Shown here in pieces: positions 41,305 to 50,216 of a stretch of 54,227 bases of DNA. Position 1 is the first letter of the stretch. Each line of letters starts with the position of its first letter. The notes under the pieces were generated by a model. That model made no database searches. It had not been told where the DNA came from and saw only the letters and a list, made by a program, of their open reading frames with translations. The DNA is from CAZPAN01 sp964428485 (GTDB taxonomy: Bacteria > Actinomycetota > Coriobacteriia > Coriobacteriales > CADBOM01). The stretch covers positions 1 through 54,227 of the forward strand of contig CAYRYP010000002.1 in NCBI GenBank assembly GCA_964428485.1, in the 5' to 3' direction. Position numbers and translations under genes: made by a program.

Positions 41305-41421
41305 CATACGACCCGTGAGAGGGTTCGCTGCACGGCAGGAGCGCGGCGCACCAAAACGTGGCACTGCAAACGAAGCATCGTCGGCGCTCCAGATGTTTCG
41401 ATGAAGAGATAGGATGCCAGC

Positions 41422-42855
41422 TTGCTTAACAGAGAGGTGCTGGATCAGGCGAAGTGCGCCTACGATTCCGGCGATTTCGCGGAGGCGCTGAAGGGCTACT
41501 ACACCTGCCTCAAGGAGCACAGCGACACGTTCGAGCCTGGTGAGAGCGGACTTGTGTATCACATGTTGGGCAACTGCCTCATGAAGATGCACAGCTTGAA
41601 GGATGCGGGGGCAGCCTACGAGAAGGCGCTTGCCGACAAGGCCTATGACAACGCGACTTCGGTGCGCTCCAACTACGCGCTCACCCTCACGGGAATGGGG
41701 GAGTACGGCAAGGCGGTTGAGCAGTTCGAGACCGTCCTTCGCGATCCCGACTACCCGGCCCCCTACAAGGCCTATAACGGACTTGGCAACGCCTACATGC
41801 AGATGGGGGACTTCGCGGCGGCCGGTACGGCGTTTCGCAACGCTGCAGTGGACAATCGCAACCCCACGCCGGTCAAGGCCCTGCTGAACCTGGGCGTGTG
41901 CTTCATGGGTCTGGAGCGCCCCGCCGACGCCATCGACACATACAAGGCGATCTTCGAGTTCAACCCCGATCAGGAGACTCTCAACAAGACCTACGCCAAC
42001 ATGGGTCAGGCCTATGTGGCGGCGGGGAAGATGGAAGAGGCCGTCGACGCCTTCGAGAACGCCACGCGTGACAGCAACTATGAGCTCTCCGACGCCGCGA
42101 GGGGCGATTACTTCAAGGCCCGCAGCGCGCTAACCGTCCACGACGACAGTGGGATCGACGCTCTGGGCGAGACCACCATGATGCCCAACGTCTACTCCGA
42201 CGATGACTACGGGTACGACGATTACTACGACGACTCAGAAGAGCCCTACTTAGACGACGCCACCTATGGGGCCGGCATCCCCTCGGCAGACGACACCGGG
42301 TTCTTCGAGCTTCCAGACAACTCCTCCAATCTCGATGACCTCATGAAGTCTGGCGGCCTTAAGAAGAGCCGTAAGGGTCTCAAGATCCTGCTCGTCATCG
42401 TGATCTTCGTGGTGGTGCTGGTGGCTGCGGCTGGCGTCCTCTATTGGCAGGGCTTCGGATTCCCCACCCAGCAGCAGACGATCCAGTCGATGTTCGACAA
42501 ACACGCCGCCGGCGAGGACACCTCCGACTGCTGGATTACGGCCACCTCGGATGAGGACCGCGTGCGCATCAACAGGATCATGAACTCGGTTGTTCAGACC
42601 AGCGACATCACCATCGACTACCTGGAGATGGGGACCATCGATTCCGACGCGATCGTGACCGCCACCACATCGGAGGGCGGCCAGGTGCGTTACGAGATCT
42701 CGCTCACGCGCGATTTCTCCACCCCTATCAGCTGGATAGGCTGGAAGATCAATGGAGTGGAGATTGCGTTCCCGTCTGAGCAGTCCTCCAGTGATGACAC
42801 CTCCGATTCAACCACTACGACGTCGGAAACCGAAGACGAGGACACCACGTCGTAG
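41422..42855 (+). CDS. TPR-repeat membrane protein
   Basis: A 477-residue protein. The N-terminal 235 residues are a series of TPR helices (for example DFAEALKGYYTCLKEHSDTF, LGNAYMQMGDFAAAGTAFRNA, MGQAYVAAGKMEEAVDAFENA). An acidic Tyr/Asp-rich stretch follows (about 255-285), then one membrane helix (about 315-340, ILLVIVIFVVVLVAAAGVL), and an external domain with a Ser/Thr/Asp tail. The TPRs should face the cytoplasm. The start is TTG 41422 with AGGA seven bases upstream, so translation may be modest despite a strong promoter. It lies just before the mre cluster, so a scaffold role in cell-wall assembly is possible but unproven. Confidence 0.82.
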   Translation: MLNREVLDQAKCAYDSGDFAEALKGYYTCLKEHSDTFEPGESGLVYHMLGNCLMKMHSLKDAGAAYEKALADKAYDNATSVRSNYALTLTGMGEYGKAVEQFETVLRDPDYPAPYKAYNGLGNAYMQMGDFAAAGTAFRNAAVDNRNPTPVKALLNLGVCFMGLERPADAIDTYKAIFEFNPDQETLNKTYANMGQAYVAAGKMEEAVDAFENATRDSNYELSDAARGDYFKARSALTVHDDSGIDALGETTMMPNVYSDDDYGYDDYYDDSEEPYLDDATYGAGIPSADDTGFFELPDNSSNLDDLMKSGGLKKSRKGLKILLVIVIFVVVLVAAAGVLYWQGFGFPTQQQTIQSMFDKHAAGEDTSDCWITATSDEDRVRINRIMNSVVQTSDITIDYLEMGTIDSDAIVTATTSEGGQVRYEISLTRDFSTPISWIGWKINGVEIAFPSEQSSSDDTSDSTTTTSETEDEDTTS

Positions 42856-42943
42856 AGTCGAAAACGCTCCCCGCGCAAGGTCGCACGCCCGCCGCCCGCA
42901 AGCGTGTCGATATTGTGGGGGCCGATTTGCCGGACTTGCCGTA

Positions 42944-42952
42944 TGTTAAACT
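42944..42952 (+). promoter_or_regulatory. Extended -10 promoter candidate for mreB
   Basis: TGTTAAACT is an extended -10 box (TG plus TAAACT at 42947-42952). Start would be about 42959, giving a leader of about 168 bases to mreB. The -35 region is not convincing. Confidence 0.4.
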
Positions 42953-42956
42953 TGTT

Positions 42957-43075
42957 GGCCGATGATCAAGCTGAAGAGCGGCGGGGGACGCGGCAGGTCG
43001 AACCCGCTCCGCCTGTTCGACGGCCAAAGATAAAATACGTGAAAGGGCCGGGCGCCTTGTGGGGCGATACCGGCC
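42957..43075 (+). promoter_or_regulatory. Structured leader of mreB
   Basis: Two hairpins. GTCGAAC (42997-43003) pairs perfectly with GTTCGAC (43015-43021), enclosed by GGCCG/CGGCC (42957-42961 and 43021-43025). GGCCGG (43046-43051) pairs with CCGGCC (43070-43075), with an inner CGCC/GGCG stem. The mreB start lies 50 bases further. The pairing may control mreB translation. It is not a named riboswitch as far as I can tell. Confidence 0.45.
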
Positions 43076-43126
43076 GCGATGCAATAATTGAAAGCTACGT
43101 TTCTCGTTTTGGGAGAAGTGGATCTA

Positions 43127-44167
43127 GTGTTTTTATTCGATGAGTTCTTCGGCCAATGGGGAACCGATATGGCCATCGATCTCGGTACCGCCAACACCCT
43201 CGTCGCCATTCCCGGTGAGGGAATAGTGGTCAACGAACCCTCGGTTGTCGCGATCGATGCAAACACGAACAAGGTTCTGGCCGTGGGCTACGAGGCCCGT
43301 GAGATGATAGGGCGCAACCCCGGCAACATCATTGTCGAGAAGCCTTTGGCCGACGGAGTGGTCGCCGACTACGACGTCACCGAGGCCATGCTCAGCTACT
43401 TCATAAACAAGGCCAACCCGAGAAGGTCGTTCTGGAAGCCCAAGCCCAGGATCGTCATCTGTATTCCCTGTGGGGTCACCTCTGTGGAGAAGCGCGCGGT
43501 GTTCGAGGCCACCATTGAGGCCGGAGCTAGGCAGGCGTTTCTGCTTGAGGAGCCCATGGCTGCAGCCATCGGCGCTGGCCTTCCGGTTGACGAGCCCACC
43601 GGATCGATGGTCGTCGACATCGGAGGAGGCACCACGGAGATCGCGGTGATCTCGCTCGGCGGCATCGTCGCCTTCCGATCGCTGAGGGTCGCCGGAAACG
43701 AGCTGGACGATGCGGTCATGAGGCACGTCCGCGACGTGTACGGTCTCTACATCGGAAGTCGCACTGCTGAGGACATCAAGATTGCCATCGGCTCCGCGCT
43801 GCCGATCTCCACCGGCGAGCTCGACATGGAGATCTCCGGAAGGGACATGACTACGAATCTGCCCCGCACCGAGATAATCCAGTCCGAGGACGTTCGCGAA
43901 GGCATTAGAGCACCTCTCCAGGAGATCGTGCTGTCTGTTAAGGAGGCCTTCAACGAGACCGACCCGGACCTTGCGGCAGATGTCATCCGCAACGGCGTTC
44001 TCCTCACCGGAGGCGGCGCACTGCTCAAGATGCTCGATGTCCTGCTCTCCCAGGAGCTAGAGGTGCCCGTTTACGTGTCGGACACCGCCTTCTCCAACGT
44101 TGTCATGGGATGCGCGCGCGCACTCGAGAACCCGGATGCACTGCGCAGGTCGTACACGCAGAAATAG
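43127..44167 (+). CDS. mreB: Rod-shape-determining protein MreB
   Basis: A 346-residue actin-like ATPase that guides peptidoglycan synthesis along the side wall. Motifs are MAIDLGTANTLVAIPGEG, then VGYEAREMIGRNPGNI, MVVDIGGGTTEIAVISLGG and GVLLTGGGALLKMLD. The start is debatable: GTG 43127 gives the usual short lead before the ATPase core; GTG 43118 and TTG 43088 are in frame. GGGAG at 43111-43115 is near either GTG but spaced imperfectly. It begins the order mreB-mreC-mreD-mrdA-rodA. Confidence 0.94.
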   Translation: MFLFDEFFGQWGTDMAIDLGTANTLVAIPGEGIVVNEPSVVAIDANTNKVLAVGYEAREMIGRNPGNIIVEKPLADGVVADYDVTEAMLSYFINKANPRRSFWKPKPRIVICIPCGVTSVEKRAVFEATIEAGARQAFLLEEPMAAAIGAGLPVDEPTGSMVVDIGGGTTEIAVISLGGIVAFRSLRVAGNELDDAVMRHVRDVYGLYIGSRTAEDIKIAIGSALPISTGELDMEISGRDMTTNLPRTEIIQSEDVREGIRAPLQEIVLSVKEAFNETDPDLAADVIRNGVLLTGGGALLKMLDVLLSQELEVPVYVSDTAFSNVVMGCARALENPDALRRSYTQK

Positions 44168-44179
44168 GAGCCTCTGGAG

Positions 44180-45157
44180 ATGGCTCCGCTCTCAACCGGA
44201 AAACGCAGGAATGTCGGCCCGGTTACGGCACTGATAGCCGCCGCCGTGCTGTCGCTCGCTCTTATGACCGCATGGTCGGTGGAGGGAACAAACGGTCCGC
44301 TCCACTCTGCCAAGAACGTTGTTGCCACGATTGTCTCGCCGTTTCAGCGCGTAGGTGCCATTGTTGCCACGCCGTTCCAGGCGATAGTCAACGGATTCAT
44401 CAACGTCTCCGCCTCCACAGAGGAGCTCACAACGCTCGAGCAGGAGAATGCGGAGCTTCGGGCGCAGCTCGCCGAGTACGAGGAGTATCGCCTCGAGAAT
44501 GAGAGGCTCACCGCTCTTCTCGACATGGCTACTTCGTACAACATCGAGACCACGGGCGCCAGGGTGATATCGCGGAGTACGGATTCGTGGAACAGGACCA
44601 TAACGATTGATAAGGGATCGGTTGACGGGATCACCATAGGCATGCCGGTGATGAGTTCCTCGGGACTCATCGGCCAGACGGAGTCGGTTGCCGCCAACAC
44701 CTCGGTAGTGAGACTCATAACCGACGAGCAGAGCGCGGTCTCTGTGTTGCTACAGAACAGTCGCACCGAGGGAGTGCTGACAGGCTCGCCAGACGGCCTT
44801 CTCTATCTCGATTACATATCGACGGACACAGAGGTGGAGCTCGGGGAAGCGGTCGTCACCTCTGGGCTTGGGGGAGTCTATCCGAGTGGGATCACCGTGG
44901 GGATCGTTTCACGTATCACGGGAGACGAGAACGACACCTATAGGACCATCGTCGTGACACCGCTGGCCTCGTTCGATATCAACGAGGAGGTCATCATACT
45001 CATAGGCGACGAGACTGAGGTGACCTTCTCCGCATCCGTGGCTGAGGATCAGGATAGCAGCTCAGATAGCTCCAGCTCCGACTCCTCCAGCGGTTCGTCC
45101 GGAGATGGGGACGACGATACCACCTCAACCGACACGGACGAGGGAGGTGATGGATGA
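44180..45157 (+). CDS. mreC: Rod-shape-determining protein MreC
   Basis: A 325-residue membrane-anchored scaffold. It has a short cytoplasmic tail, one helix (about residues 14-32), a coiled-coil (EELTTLEQENAELRAQLAEYEEYRLENERL region) and the beta domain (ISRSTDSWNRTITIDKGSVDG, GLGGVYPSGITVGIV). The C-terminal 40 residues are Ser/Asp-rich. The ATG has TAGGAG upstream. Its stop overlaps the mreD start by four bases. Confidence 0.93.
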   Translation: MAPLSTGKRRNVGPVTALIAAAVLSLALMTAWSVEGTNGPLHSAKNVVATIVSPFQRVGAIVATPFQAIVNGFINVSASTEELTTLEQENAELRAQLAEYEEYRLENERLTALLDMATSYNIETTGARVISRSTDSWNRTITIDKGSVDGITIGMPVMSSSGLIGQTESVAANTSVVRLITDEQSAVSVLLQNSRTEGVLTGSPDGLLYLDYISTDTEVELGEAVVTSGLGGVYPSGITVGIVSRITGDENDTYRTIVVTPLASFDINEEVIILIGDETEVTFSASVAEDQDSSSDSSSSDSSSGSSGDGDDDTTSTDTDEGGDG

Positions 45158-45723
45158 TGTCGCGCCTTCAGATGGACCTTCCGGGAACCCATTCCACCGG
45201 CGGTTCTGACAAGGACAACCTGGTCAGGGTCTTTGTGATCTGCCTTATCGGCTTTCTTTTGCAGGTGATCCTAGCCCCCAATATCGCGATCAATGGGATC
45301 TCCCCGAACTTCATGCTGGTCGTGCTGGCTCTGGTTGCGATCATCACCACGCAGTTCGGATGCGTCGTCGCGGGCTTTGTGATGGGCCTTCTGTTCGACC
45401 TTTTAGGAGGAGGGCCTGTGGGTTCCATGACTCTCGTCATGTCTGTGGTGGGGTTCGCCCTCCCGATGCTGATCAAGTCCGTCTCTACTCAGAGCTTCGT
45501 CTCGTGGATCATCGTGATGGCCGTCGTTTCGGTGGTTTCGTTTCTTGCCTACGACGTGGTCTGCGCCATCACCGGCTACGAGACCTCGTTCCTCGCGTCG
45601 ATAGTCTTCAAGGTTCTGCCGTGGACCGTCTACACGCTGGTGTCGGCGGCTATAGCGTTTCCGATTATGCGCAAGACTCTCGGCAGGAGGAATAAGTCGA
45701 TGGAGTCCCGCATATCCCTGTGA
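45154..45723 (+). CDS. mreD: Rod-shape-determining protein MreD
   Basis: A 189-residue membrane protein with five or six hydrophobic segments. It is the weakly conserved third member of the Mre set, supported mainly by position and by the motif FGCVVAGFVMGLLFDLLGGGPVG. ATG 45154 overlaps mreC; ATG 45157 is immediately after. GGAGG lies about six bases upstream. A 69-base spacer follows before the mrdA gene. Confidence 0.88.
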   Translation: MMSRLQMDLPGTHSTGGSDKDNLVRVFVICLIGFLLQVILAPNIAINGISPNFMLVVLALVAIITTQFGCVVAGFVMGLLFDLLGGGPVGSMTLVMSVVGFALPMLIKSVSTQSFVSWIIVMAVVSVVSFLAYDVVCAITGYETSFLASIVFKVLPWTVYTLVSAAIAFPIMRKTLGRRNKSMESRISL

Positions 45724-45792
45724 TCTCATCCGGGGGCCCGCGACACCTTTTGCGCGGGCGCGCCATGAGGGAAAGGCAAACCGTTCGAGCCG

Positions 45793-47856
45793 ATGCCGGC
45801 ATTTGTTTTTGCGATAGTGATCTTTCTGGTGGTCGCGATCCTCGTGGTCGTGGGCATCCTGATTGCGCGCCGCACGATAGCGTTGCATGGACCGCTTCGT
45901 GTCAAGAGAAGCTTCAAGCTCAAGGGCGACTCTTCCAAGGGCGGCATAACCGTGACCCACAAGCAGGGCACCCGCGCCGGCGACTCGCACAGGACCACCT
46001 CCAAGAGCCGCATCAACATATTCAGCGCCGTGGTCGCTGCCGTTCTAGGCGTCATCGCCGTGAGGGTCTGGGCGTTGCAGGTGTTGAGTGGTGCGCAGTA
46101 TTCCAGTCGCGCGCAGTCCAACATGACCTCCGAGTCGTCCATCCCCGCGCGCCGTGGACGCATTCTCGACCGCAATGGTCGAGAGCTCGCCACCAACCGC
46201 ACCTCGCGCACCGTCGTGGGCGAGTCGAGCCTAGCCGACGACCGTCCCCTCGTTCACAGGCTTTCGCTCGTGCTAGGGATTCCCGAGCAGGCTATCCGCG
46301 CCAGGCTCATGGACGAGACAACCGGCACCTCCGAGAACGTCATAGCCTCGGATGTCTCGATGCGCGCGATCTCCTACATTGAGGAGAATAAGGCGCTTTT
46401 CGAGGGTGTATCCGTGGAGACGAGGTCGGTGAGGGTCTATCCCTATGGATCGATGGCTGCGCACCTGCTCGGCTACGTTGGTACGATCTCCGAGGAGCAG
46501 CTCAACGCCGAGACGGAGGGGATCACGTACCAGTCCGGTGATACGGTTGGCAAGACCGGGGCCGAGTCGGCATTCGAGAGTGTGCTGCAGGGAACCAAGG
46601 GCGCCAAGGTCTATCGAGTCGACTCCAGCGGTAACACGCTCGGCGTGATCGAGGAGATCGACCCCGATCCGGGCAACGACGTGAAGCTCACCATCGACCT
46701 AGACGTGCAGCAAGTGGCTGAGGAAGCGCTTACAGATGGCCTTGAGTCCGCGCGCAGCTCCGGGTACGAGAACGCCTACTGCGGTGCCATCGTCGTCGTC
46801 GATGTGAAGACCGGCGGCATAATAGCGATGGCCTCCGCACCCTCCTTCGACCCCAACGAATTCGTCAACGGGATCTCGAGCGAGGCGTGGGATTCGCTTA
46901 CCAACGAGGATTCCAACTACCCGATGACCAATCGTGCCATCGCCGGCCAGTACCCTGCTGCATCCACCTACAAGGCGTTCACGGGCTTGGCGGGGCTCAG
47001 CTACGGGCTGATCAACTCTACTACGACGACTGCATGTTCTGGAACCTGGACCGGTTTTGGAGAGGCCTACTCGCAGAACTGCTGGAGCTCCACCGGCCAT
47101 GGGTCGCTCGACATATACGGTGCGATCTCCAACTCGTGCGACGTCTACTTCTACGAGATGGCGACCGCTTTTTGGGGGATCCGCGACGAGGATGAGGATG
47201 CGCTCCCCAACTATCTCAAGAGTTGGGGTTTCGGCTCCACTACCGGCATCGACATCAGTGGGGAGATGTCCGGGCGAGTTCCGAACAGCGAGTGGAAGGC
47301 TGAGTACTACTGGCAGACTCCCGAGGAGGCCCAATGGCTTCCCGGAGACCTCACCAACATGTCGATCGGTCAGGGCGACGTGCTCGTCACGCCGCTCCAG
47401 ATCGCTATTGGTTACGCCGGCGTGGCCACAGGGCAGCTGTACAAACCCCACGTGCTCTACGAGGTATTGAATACGGAGGGTATGACGGTCATCTCTGAGA
47501 GCGTGACCCAGAGCGACTTTAGTCCGGAAGCCTCGGAGGAGAACCTTGCGATCATGCGCGACGCGCTGCGTCTCGTCGTCACCAGTGGAGGAGCTGCAAG
47601 CCTGTTCTCCGGCTTCCCGGTCGCCGTGGCCGCCAAGTCCGGAACGGGCGAGACAGGAAGCTCCGAGAGGGATGACTACGCGTGGTTCGTCGCATATGGC
47701 CCCATCGATGACCCGCAATACTGCTGCGCGTGTGTGTTGGAGCAGGGCGGCGGCGGAACTTCGTCGGCCGGCCCGCCGGTCAGGCGTGTGCTCGCCCAGG
47801 TGTTCGGCGTAGACGAAGATGAAACCGTGTCCGTGGCAGAGACAGGTGAGCGCTGA
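45793..47856 (+). CDS. mrdA: Penicillin-binding protein 2, elongasome transpeptidase
   Basis: A 687-residue cell-wall transpeptidase. Catalytic motifs are Ser391-Thr-Tyr-Lys394, Ser448-Cys-Asp450 (the SxD form of PBP2) and Lys615-Ser-Gly-Thr. A non-penicillin-binding head precedes. Unusually, two hydrophobic segments occur at the N-terminus, residues 2-25 and about 76-97, separated by a basic Lys/Arg-rich loop; normal PBP2 has one. ATG 45793 is the only ATG between the upstream stop and that first helix, and GGGAAAGG lies 15 bases upstream. GTG 45952 would give a one-helix version. It partners with RodA. Confidence 0.92.
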   Translation: MPAFVFAIVIFLVVAILVVVGILIARRTIALHGPLRVKRSFKLKGDSSKGGITVTHKQGTRAGDSHRTTSKSRINIFSAVVAAVLGVIAVRVWALQVLSGAQYSSRAQSNMTSESSIPARRGRILDRNGRELATNRTSRTVVGESSLADDRPLVHRLSLVLGIPEQAIRARLMDETTGTSENVIASDVSMRAISYIEENKALFEGVSVETRSVRVYPYGSMAAHLLGYVGTISEEQLNAETEGITYQSGDTVGKTGAESAFESVLQGTKGAKVYRVDSSGNTLGVIEEIDPDPGNDVKLTIDLDVQQVAEEALTDGLESARSSGYENAYCGAIVVVDVKTGGIIAMASAPSFDPNEFVNGISSEAWDSLTNEDSNYPMTNRAIAGQYPAASTYKAFTGLAGLSYGLINSTTTTACSGTWTGFGEAYSQNCWSSTGHGSLDIYGAISNSCDVYFYEMATAFWGIRDEDEDALPNYLKSWGFGSTTGIDISGEMSGRVPNSEWKAEYYWQTPEEAQWLPGDLTNMSIGQGDVLVTPLQIAIGYAGVATGQLYKPHVLYEVLNTEGMTVISESVTQSDFSPEASEENLAIMRDALRLVVTSGGAASLFSGFPVAVAAKSGTGETGSSERDDYAWFVAYGPIDDPQYCCACVLEQGGGGTSSAGPPVRRVLAQVFGVDEDETVSVAETGER

Positions 47857-49049
47857 TGCCCGTTTCACCTCATATGGAAAACCCAAAGCGCGAGCGTGCT
47901 TCGCGCAAGAACAAGTTCTTCGGCCGTGTCAACAAGCCCTTCATCGCGGTACTTGCGTGTCTGGTGGTCTACGGCCTGGTTAACATGTGGGCGGTGACGC
48001 TCGATAGCTCGGAGTACTCCGTGAGCAGGCAGATCCTCGGTGTCGGGCTCGGCGTCGTGTTCATGCTCATAATGTGGAAGATCGACTATCAGATCTTCGC
48101 TCCGATGCTCGTGCCCCTGCTGGTAATCGACGTGGTTCTGCTGCTCTCCCCGCATCTGCCCATCATCGGTTACTCCAGCGGAGGTGCGCAGTCGTGGGTG
48201 AACCTGGGTATAAGGTTTCAGCCCGGCGAGCTGGCCAAGCTCGTTACGATCCTTCTGATGGCATCGATGGTCTCGCGCTACCAGGGGCGCATCGACAACC
48301 CGCGCGAGTACATCAAGTGTCTGGGTCTGCTGATGGTGCCCTTCCTGTGCATCATGACCCAGCCCGACCTTGGAAGTGGTCTGGTGCTGTTGGTCATTGG
48401 CGCCGTCATACTCTTCGTGGGAGGGGCGAACAGGCGCTTCATTCTGCTGACGCTCGCTGTGCTGGTGGCGCTGGTGGCTATACTGCTCATACTCGACCCG
48501 ATCTTCGACAGCATTGCCGGTGACGATGTGTTCATCAAGGACTACCAGATCAACCGCCTCCTGGTGTTCCTCGACCACGACATCGACCCAACCGGTTCCG
48601 GCTACAACCTCGACCAGGCGTTGATCGCCATCGGCAGCGGCGGGTTATTCGGCAAGGGTCTGGGCAACGCTACCCAGTCGTCGCTGGGCTTTCTGCCCGA
48701 GGCACCCACCGACTTCATCTTCTGCACCGTCGCGGAGCAGCTGGGATTTTTCGGTGTGCTTCTTCTGCTCGCGCTCTTCGGGGCACTGCTGTTCATCTGC
48801 ATCCGGATGACCAGGAGCGTGGGAACCCTCTTTGGTAGGCTGATAATCATGGGGGTCTGCGGGATGTGGCTCTTCCAGATACTCGAGAACATTGGGATGT
48901 GCTGCGGCCTCATGCCCATCACGGGAATCCCGTTGCCGTTCATGAGCTTCGGATCCTCTGCGATGATACTCAACCTCGGATGCGCGGGCCTCATATGCTC
49001 GGTATGGTCTGGGGAGAGGAGCCGTCCCAAGGCCACTGATGGAGCGTGA
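47856..49049 (+). CDS. rodA: RodA peptidoglycan glycosyltransferase (SEDS family)
   Basis: A 397-residue integral membrane protein with about ten helices that polymerises lipid II during elongation. SEDS features include SGGAQSWVNLGIRFQPGELAKL and TQPDLGSGLVLL, and later ALIAIGSGGLFGKGLGNATQSSLGFLPEAPTDFIFCTVAEQLGFFG and TGIPLPFMSFGSSAM. ATG 47856 overlaps the mrdA stop by one base with AGGTGAG six bases upstream. ATG 47874 is a shorter alternative. Confidence 0.95.
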   Translation: MPVSPHMENPKRERASRKNKFFGRVNKPFIAVLACLVVYGLVNMWAVTLDSSEYSVSRQILGVGLGVVFMLIMWKIDYQIFAPMLVPLLVIDVVLLLSPHLPIIGYSSGGAQSWVNLGIRFQPGELAKLVTILLMASMVSRYQGRIDNPREYIKCLGLLMVPFLCIMTQPDLGSGLVLLVIGAVILFVGGANRRFILLTLAVLVALVAILLILDPIFDSIAGDDVFIKDYQINRLLVFLDHDIDPTGSGYNLDQALIAIGSGGLFGKGLGNATQSSLGFLPEAPTDFIFCTVAEQLGFFGVLLLLALFGALLFICIRMTRSVGTLFGRLIIMGVCGMWLFQILENIGMCCGLMPITGIPLPFMSFGSSAMILNLGCAGLICSVWSGERSRPKATDGA

Positions 49050-49052
49050 TAT

Positions 49053-49070
49053 GCGCCCTTACCTGAAGGG
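49053..49070 (+). terminator. Hairpin after rodA
   Basis: CGCCCTT pairs with AAGGGCG across a five-base loop (ACCTG). The region after is not T-rich. It overlaps the -35 region of the next promoter, so termination and initiation elements are packed together. Confidence 0.4.
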
Positions 49071-49079
49071 CGTTGAGGA

Positions 49080-49085
49080 TATAAT
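49080..49085 (+). promoter_or_regulatory. Perfect -10 box ahead of the DUF697-type gene
   Basis: TATAAT (49080-49085) is a perfect -10 hexamer. No good -35 box is found; the hairpin after rodA occupies its place. The leader to ATG 49161 is about 70 bases. Confidence 0.5.
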
Positions 49086-49160
49086 CGCTTTTAAACAAAG
49101 TTGAGCAACCAGTAGTCGCGCAGGGTTGGCGTGGCCTTCGGAAGACAAGGAGTGTGCGTC

Positions 49161-50216
49161 ATGACTGGATTCTCCGTCGACTCTATAATCGATGGCATTC
49201 TCAATACCGCAGAGGACGAGCCGGCGAATGTGCGCGAGGACATCAACCTCGCGATCTTCGTCGACGAGAGCGTCGACGCACAGATGATCGCATGCATCAA
49301 GAATGCGCTCATGCCCACGGACGATCACGTGCGCATGCATGTGGAGCCCTTCTTCGACGATCCCACCGAGGTCGATCCGCGCGCCGATCTTACTATCATC
49401 GTTGCGAATGCCTCGCCGTGGGTGGGGGCTACCGCCGCGATCTCCAACTCCAAGGGAATCCCCACGGTGGTGCTCGCGCAGAACCTTGTTGCGGTGGTGG
49501 ACAACGCGGAGTGCACGCAGTTTCCGCTGGAGCTAGCCGATGTCATAGCCCGCGAGTCCATCTCGATGGGCCTCTCCGGAAACATCGCGAGCACGCTCTC
49601 CAATGTCGGCAGGGTCGGTGCCATGGCACTGGGCACCGTGGGCGAGATCGTTCGAAACGTACCCAACATCTTCGCTGGACGCCCGATGTCCAAGGTTACG
49701 AGTCCGTTTGCCGTGCAGCCCGCCGCCTCGCATTCGCCCTACGCCGACATGCTCGACGAGCTGGCGGAGTGGGTCATGCGCAACGCACCTGCCATCAGGA
49801 CCGCCTTTTCGAAGTCGTTCCCGTTTGCGCGGGAGGCCAAGATCAGGAGCATCATCCGCTCCGCTGCCTACCAGAACGCGGTCACCGCGGCGGTCTTCTT
49901 CATGCCGGGGGCGGATCTCCCGGTCATGACCACCAATCAGGTCAAGATGCTCATCCAGCTCGAGCGCCAGTACGGATATGGGCTCGACAAGCAGACGATA
50001 TTCGAGGCGGCCGCCATCGTGGTGTTCGCCTTCATGTCGAGGACCGTGGTGCGCAAGGTGTGCAAATCGGTTCCGATGCTCTCGTGGTTCGTGAAGATCC
50101 TTGCGGGATACCTGATAACCCTTGGGATGGGGCAGGCGATCATGGCCTACTGCGAGACGGGGAGGGACATCCTCTCCTGTCCGGCGTGCTCTTGGATCGA
50201 GAGTCGTGAGCGGTAG
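49161..50216 (+). CDS. DUF697-type membrane protein
   Basis: A 351-residue protein. The C-terminal half resembles the DUF697 domain found beside GTPases: AREAKIRSIIRSAAYQNAVTAAVFF, then LPVMTTNQVKMLIQLERQYGY and FEAAAIVVFAFMSRTVVRKV, with two or three hydrophobic helices at the C-terminus. The N-terminal half has a Rossmann-like segment (LTIIVANASPWVGATAAISNSKGIPTVVLAQN) but no GTP-binding P-loop. ATG 49161 has AAGGAG eight bases upstream. It follows the rod cluster and precedes the B12 radical SAM gene, but neither explains it. Function unknown. Confidence 0.7.
   Translation: MTGFSVDSIIDGILNTAEDEPANVREDINLAIFVDESVDAQMIACIKNALMPTDDHVRMHVEPFFDDPTEVDPRADLTIIVANASPWVGATAAISNSKGIPTVVLAQNLVAVVDNAECTQFPLELADVIARESISMGLSGNIASTLSNVGRVGAMALGTVGEIVRNVPNIFAGRPMSKVTSPFAVQPAASHSPYADMLDELAEWVMRNAPAIRTAFSKSFPFAREAKIRSIIRSAAYQNAVTAAVFFMPGADLPVMTTNQVKMLIQLERQYGYGLDKQTIFEAAAIVVFAFMSRTVVRKVCKSVPMLSWFVKILAGYLITLGMGQAIMAYCETGRDILSCPACSWIESRER

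Larger units (their letters stand above)
41046..41421. other. Gene-free region between the cyclophilin and TPR genes
   Basis: This 376-base stretch contains the cyclophilin terminator, a low-complexity run of TATGG-like units at about 41110-41142, a stretch with five GTCCCG units at about 41156-41200, a strong promoter, and a 148-base transcribed leader. No gene is visible. The GTCCCG stretch may pair with the later CGGGAGGGCGGGAG segment near 41217. Confidence 0.5.

Noticed and set aside
42997..43021. GTCGAAC and GTTCGAC as an SOS (LexA) box
   Set aside because: The actinobacterial box has a four-base spacer; here it is eleven. A leader hairpin fits better.
46699..47886. 395-codon antisense open frame over mrdA
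   Set aside because: No motif, no ribosome site, and sense catalytic motifs are complete.
49154..50209. Second open frame of almost equal length over the DUF697-type gene
   Set aside because: Arg/Cys/His-rich composition typical of an out-of-frame read; the chosen frame has domain resemblance and AAGGAG at its start.
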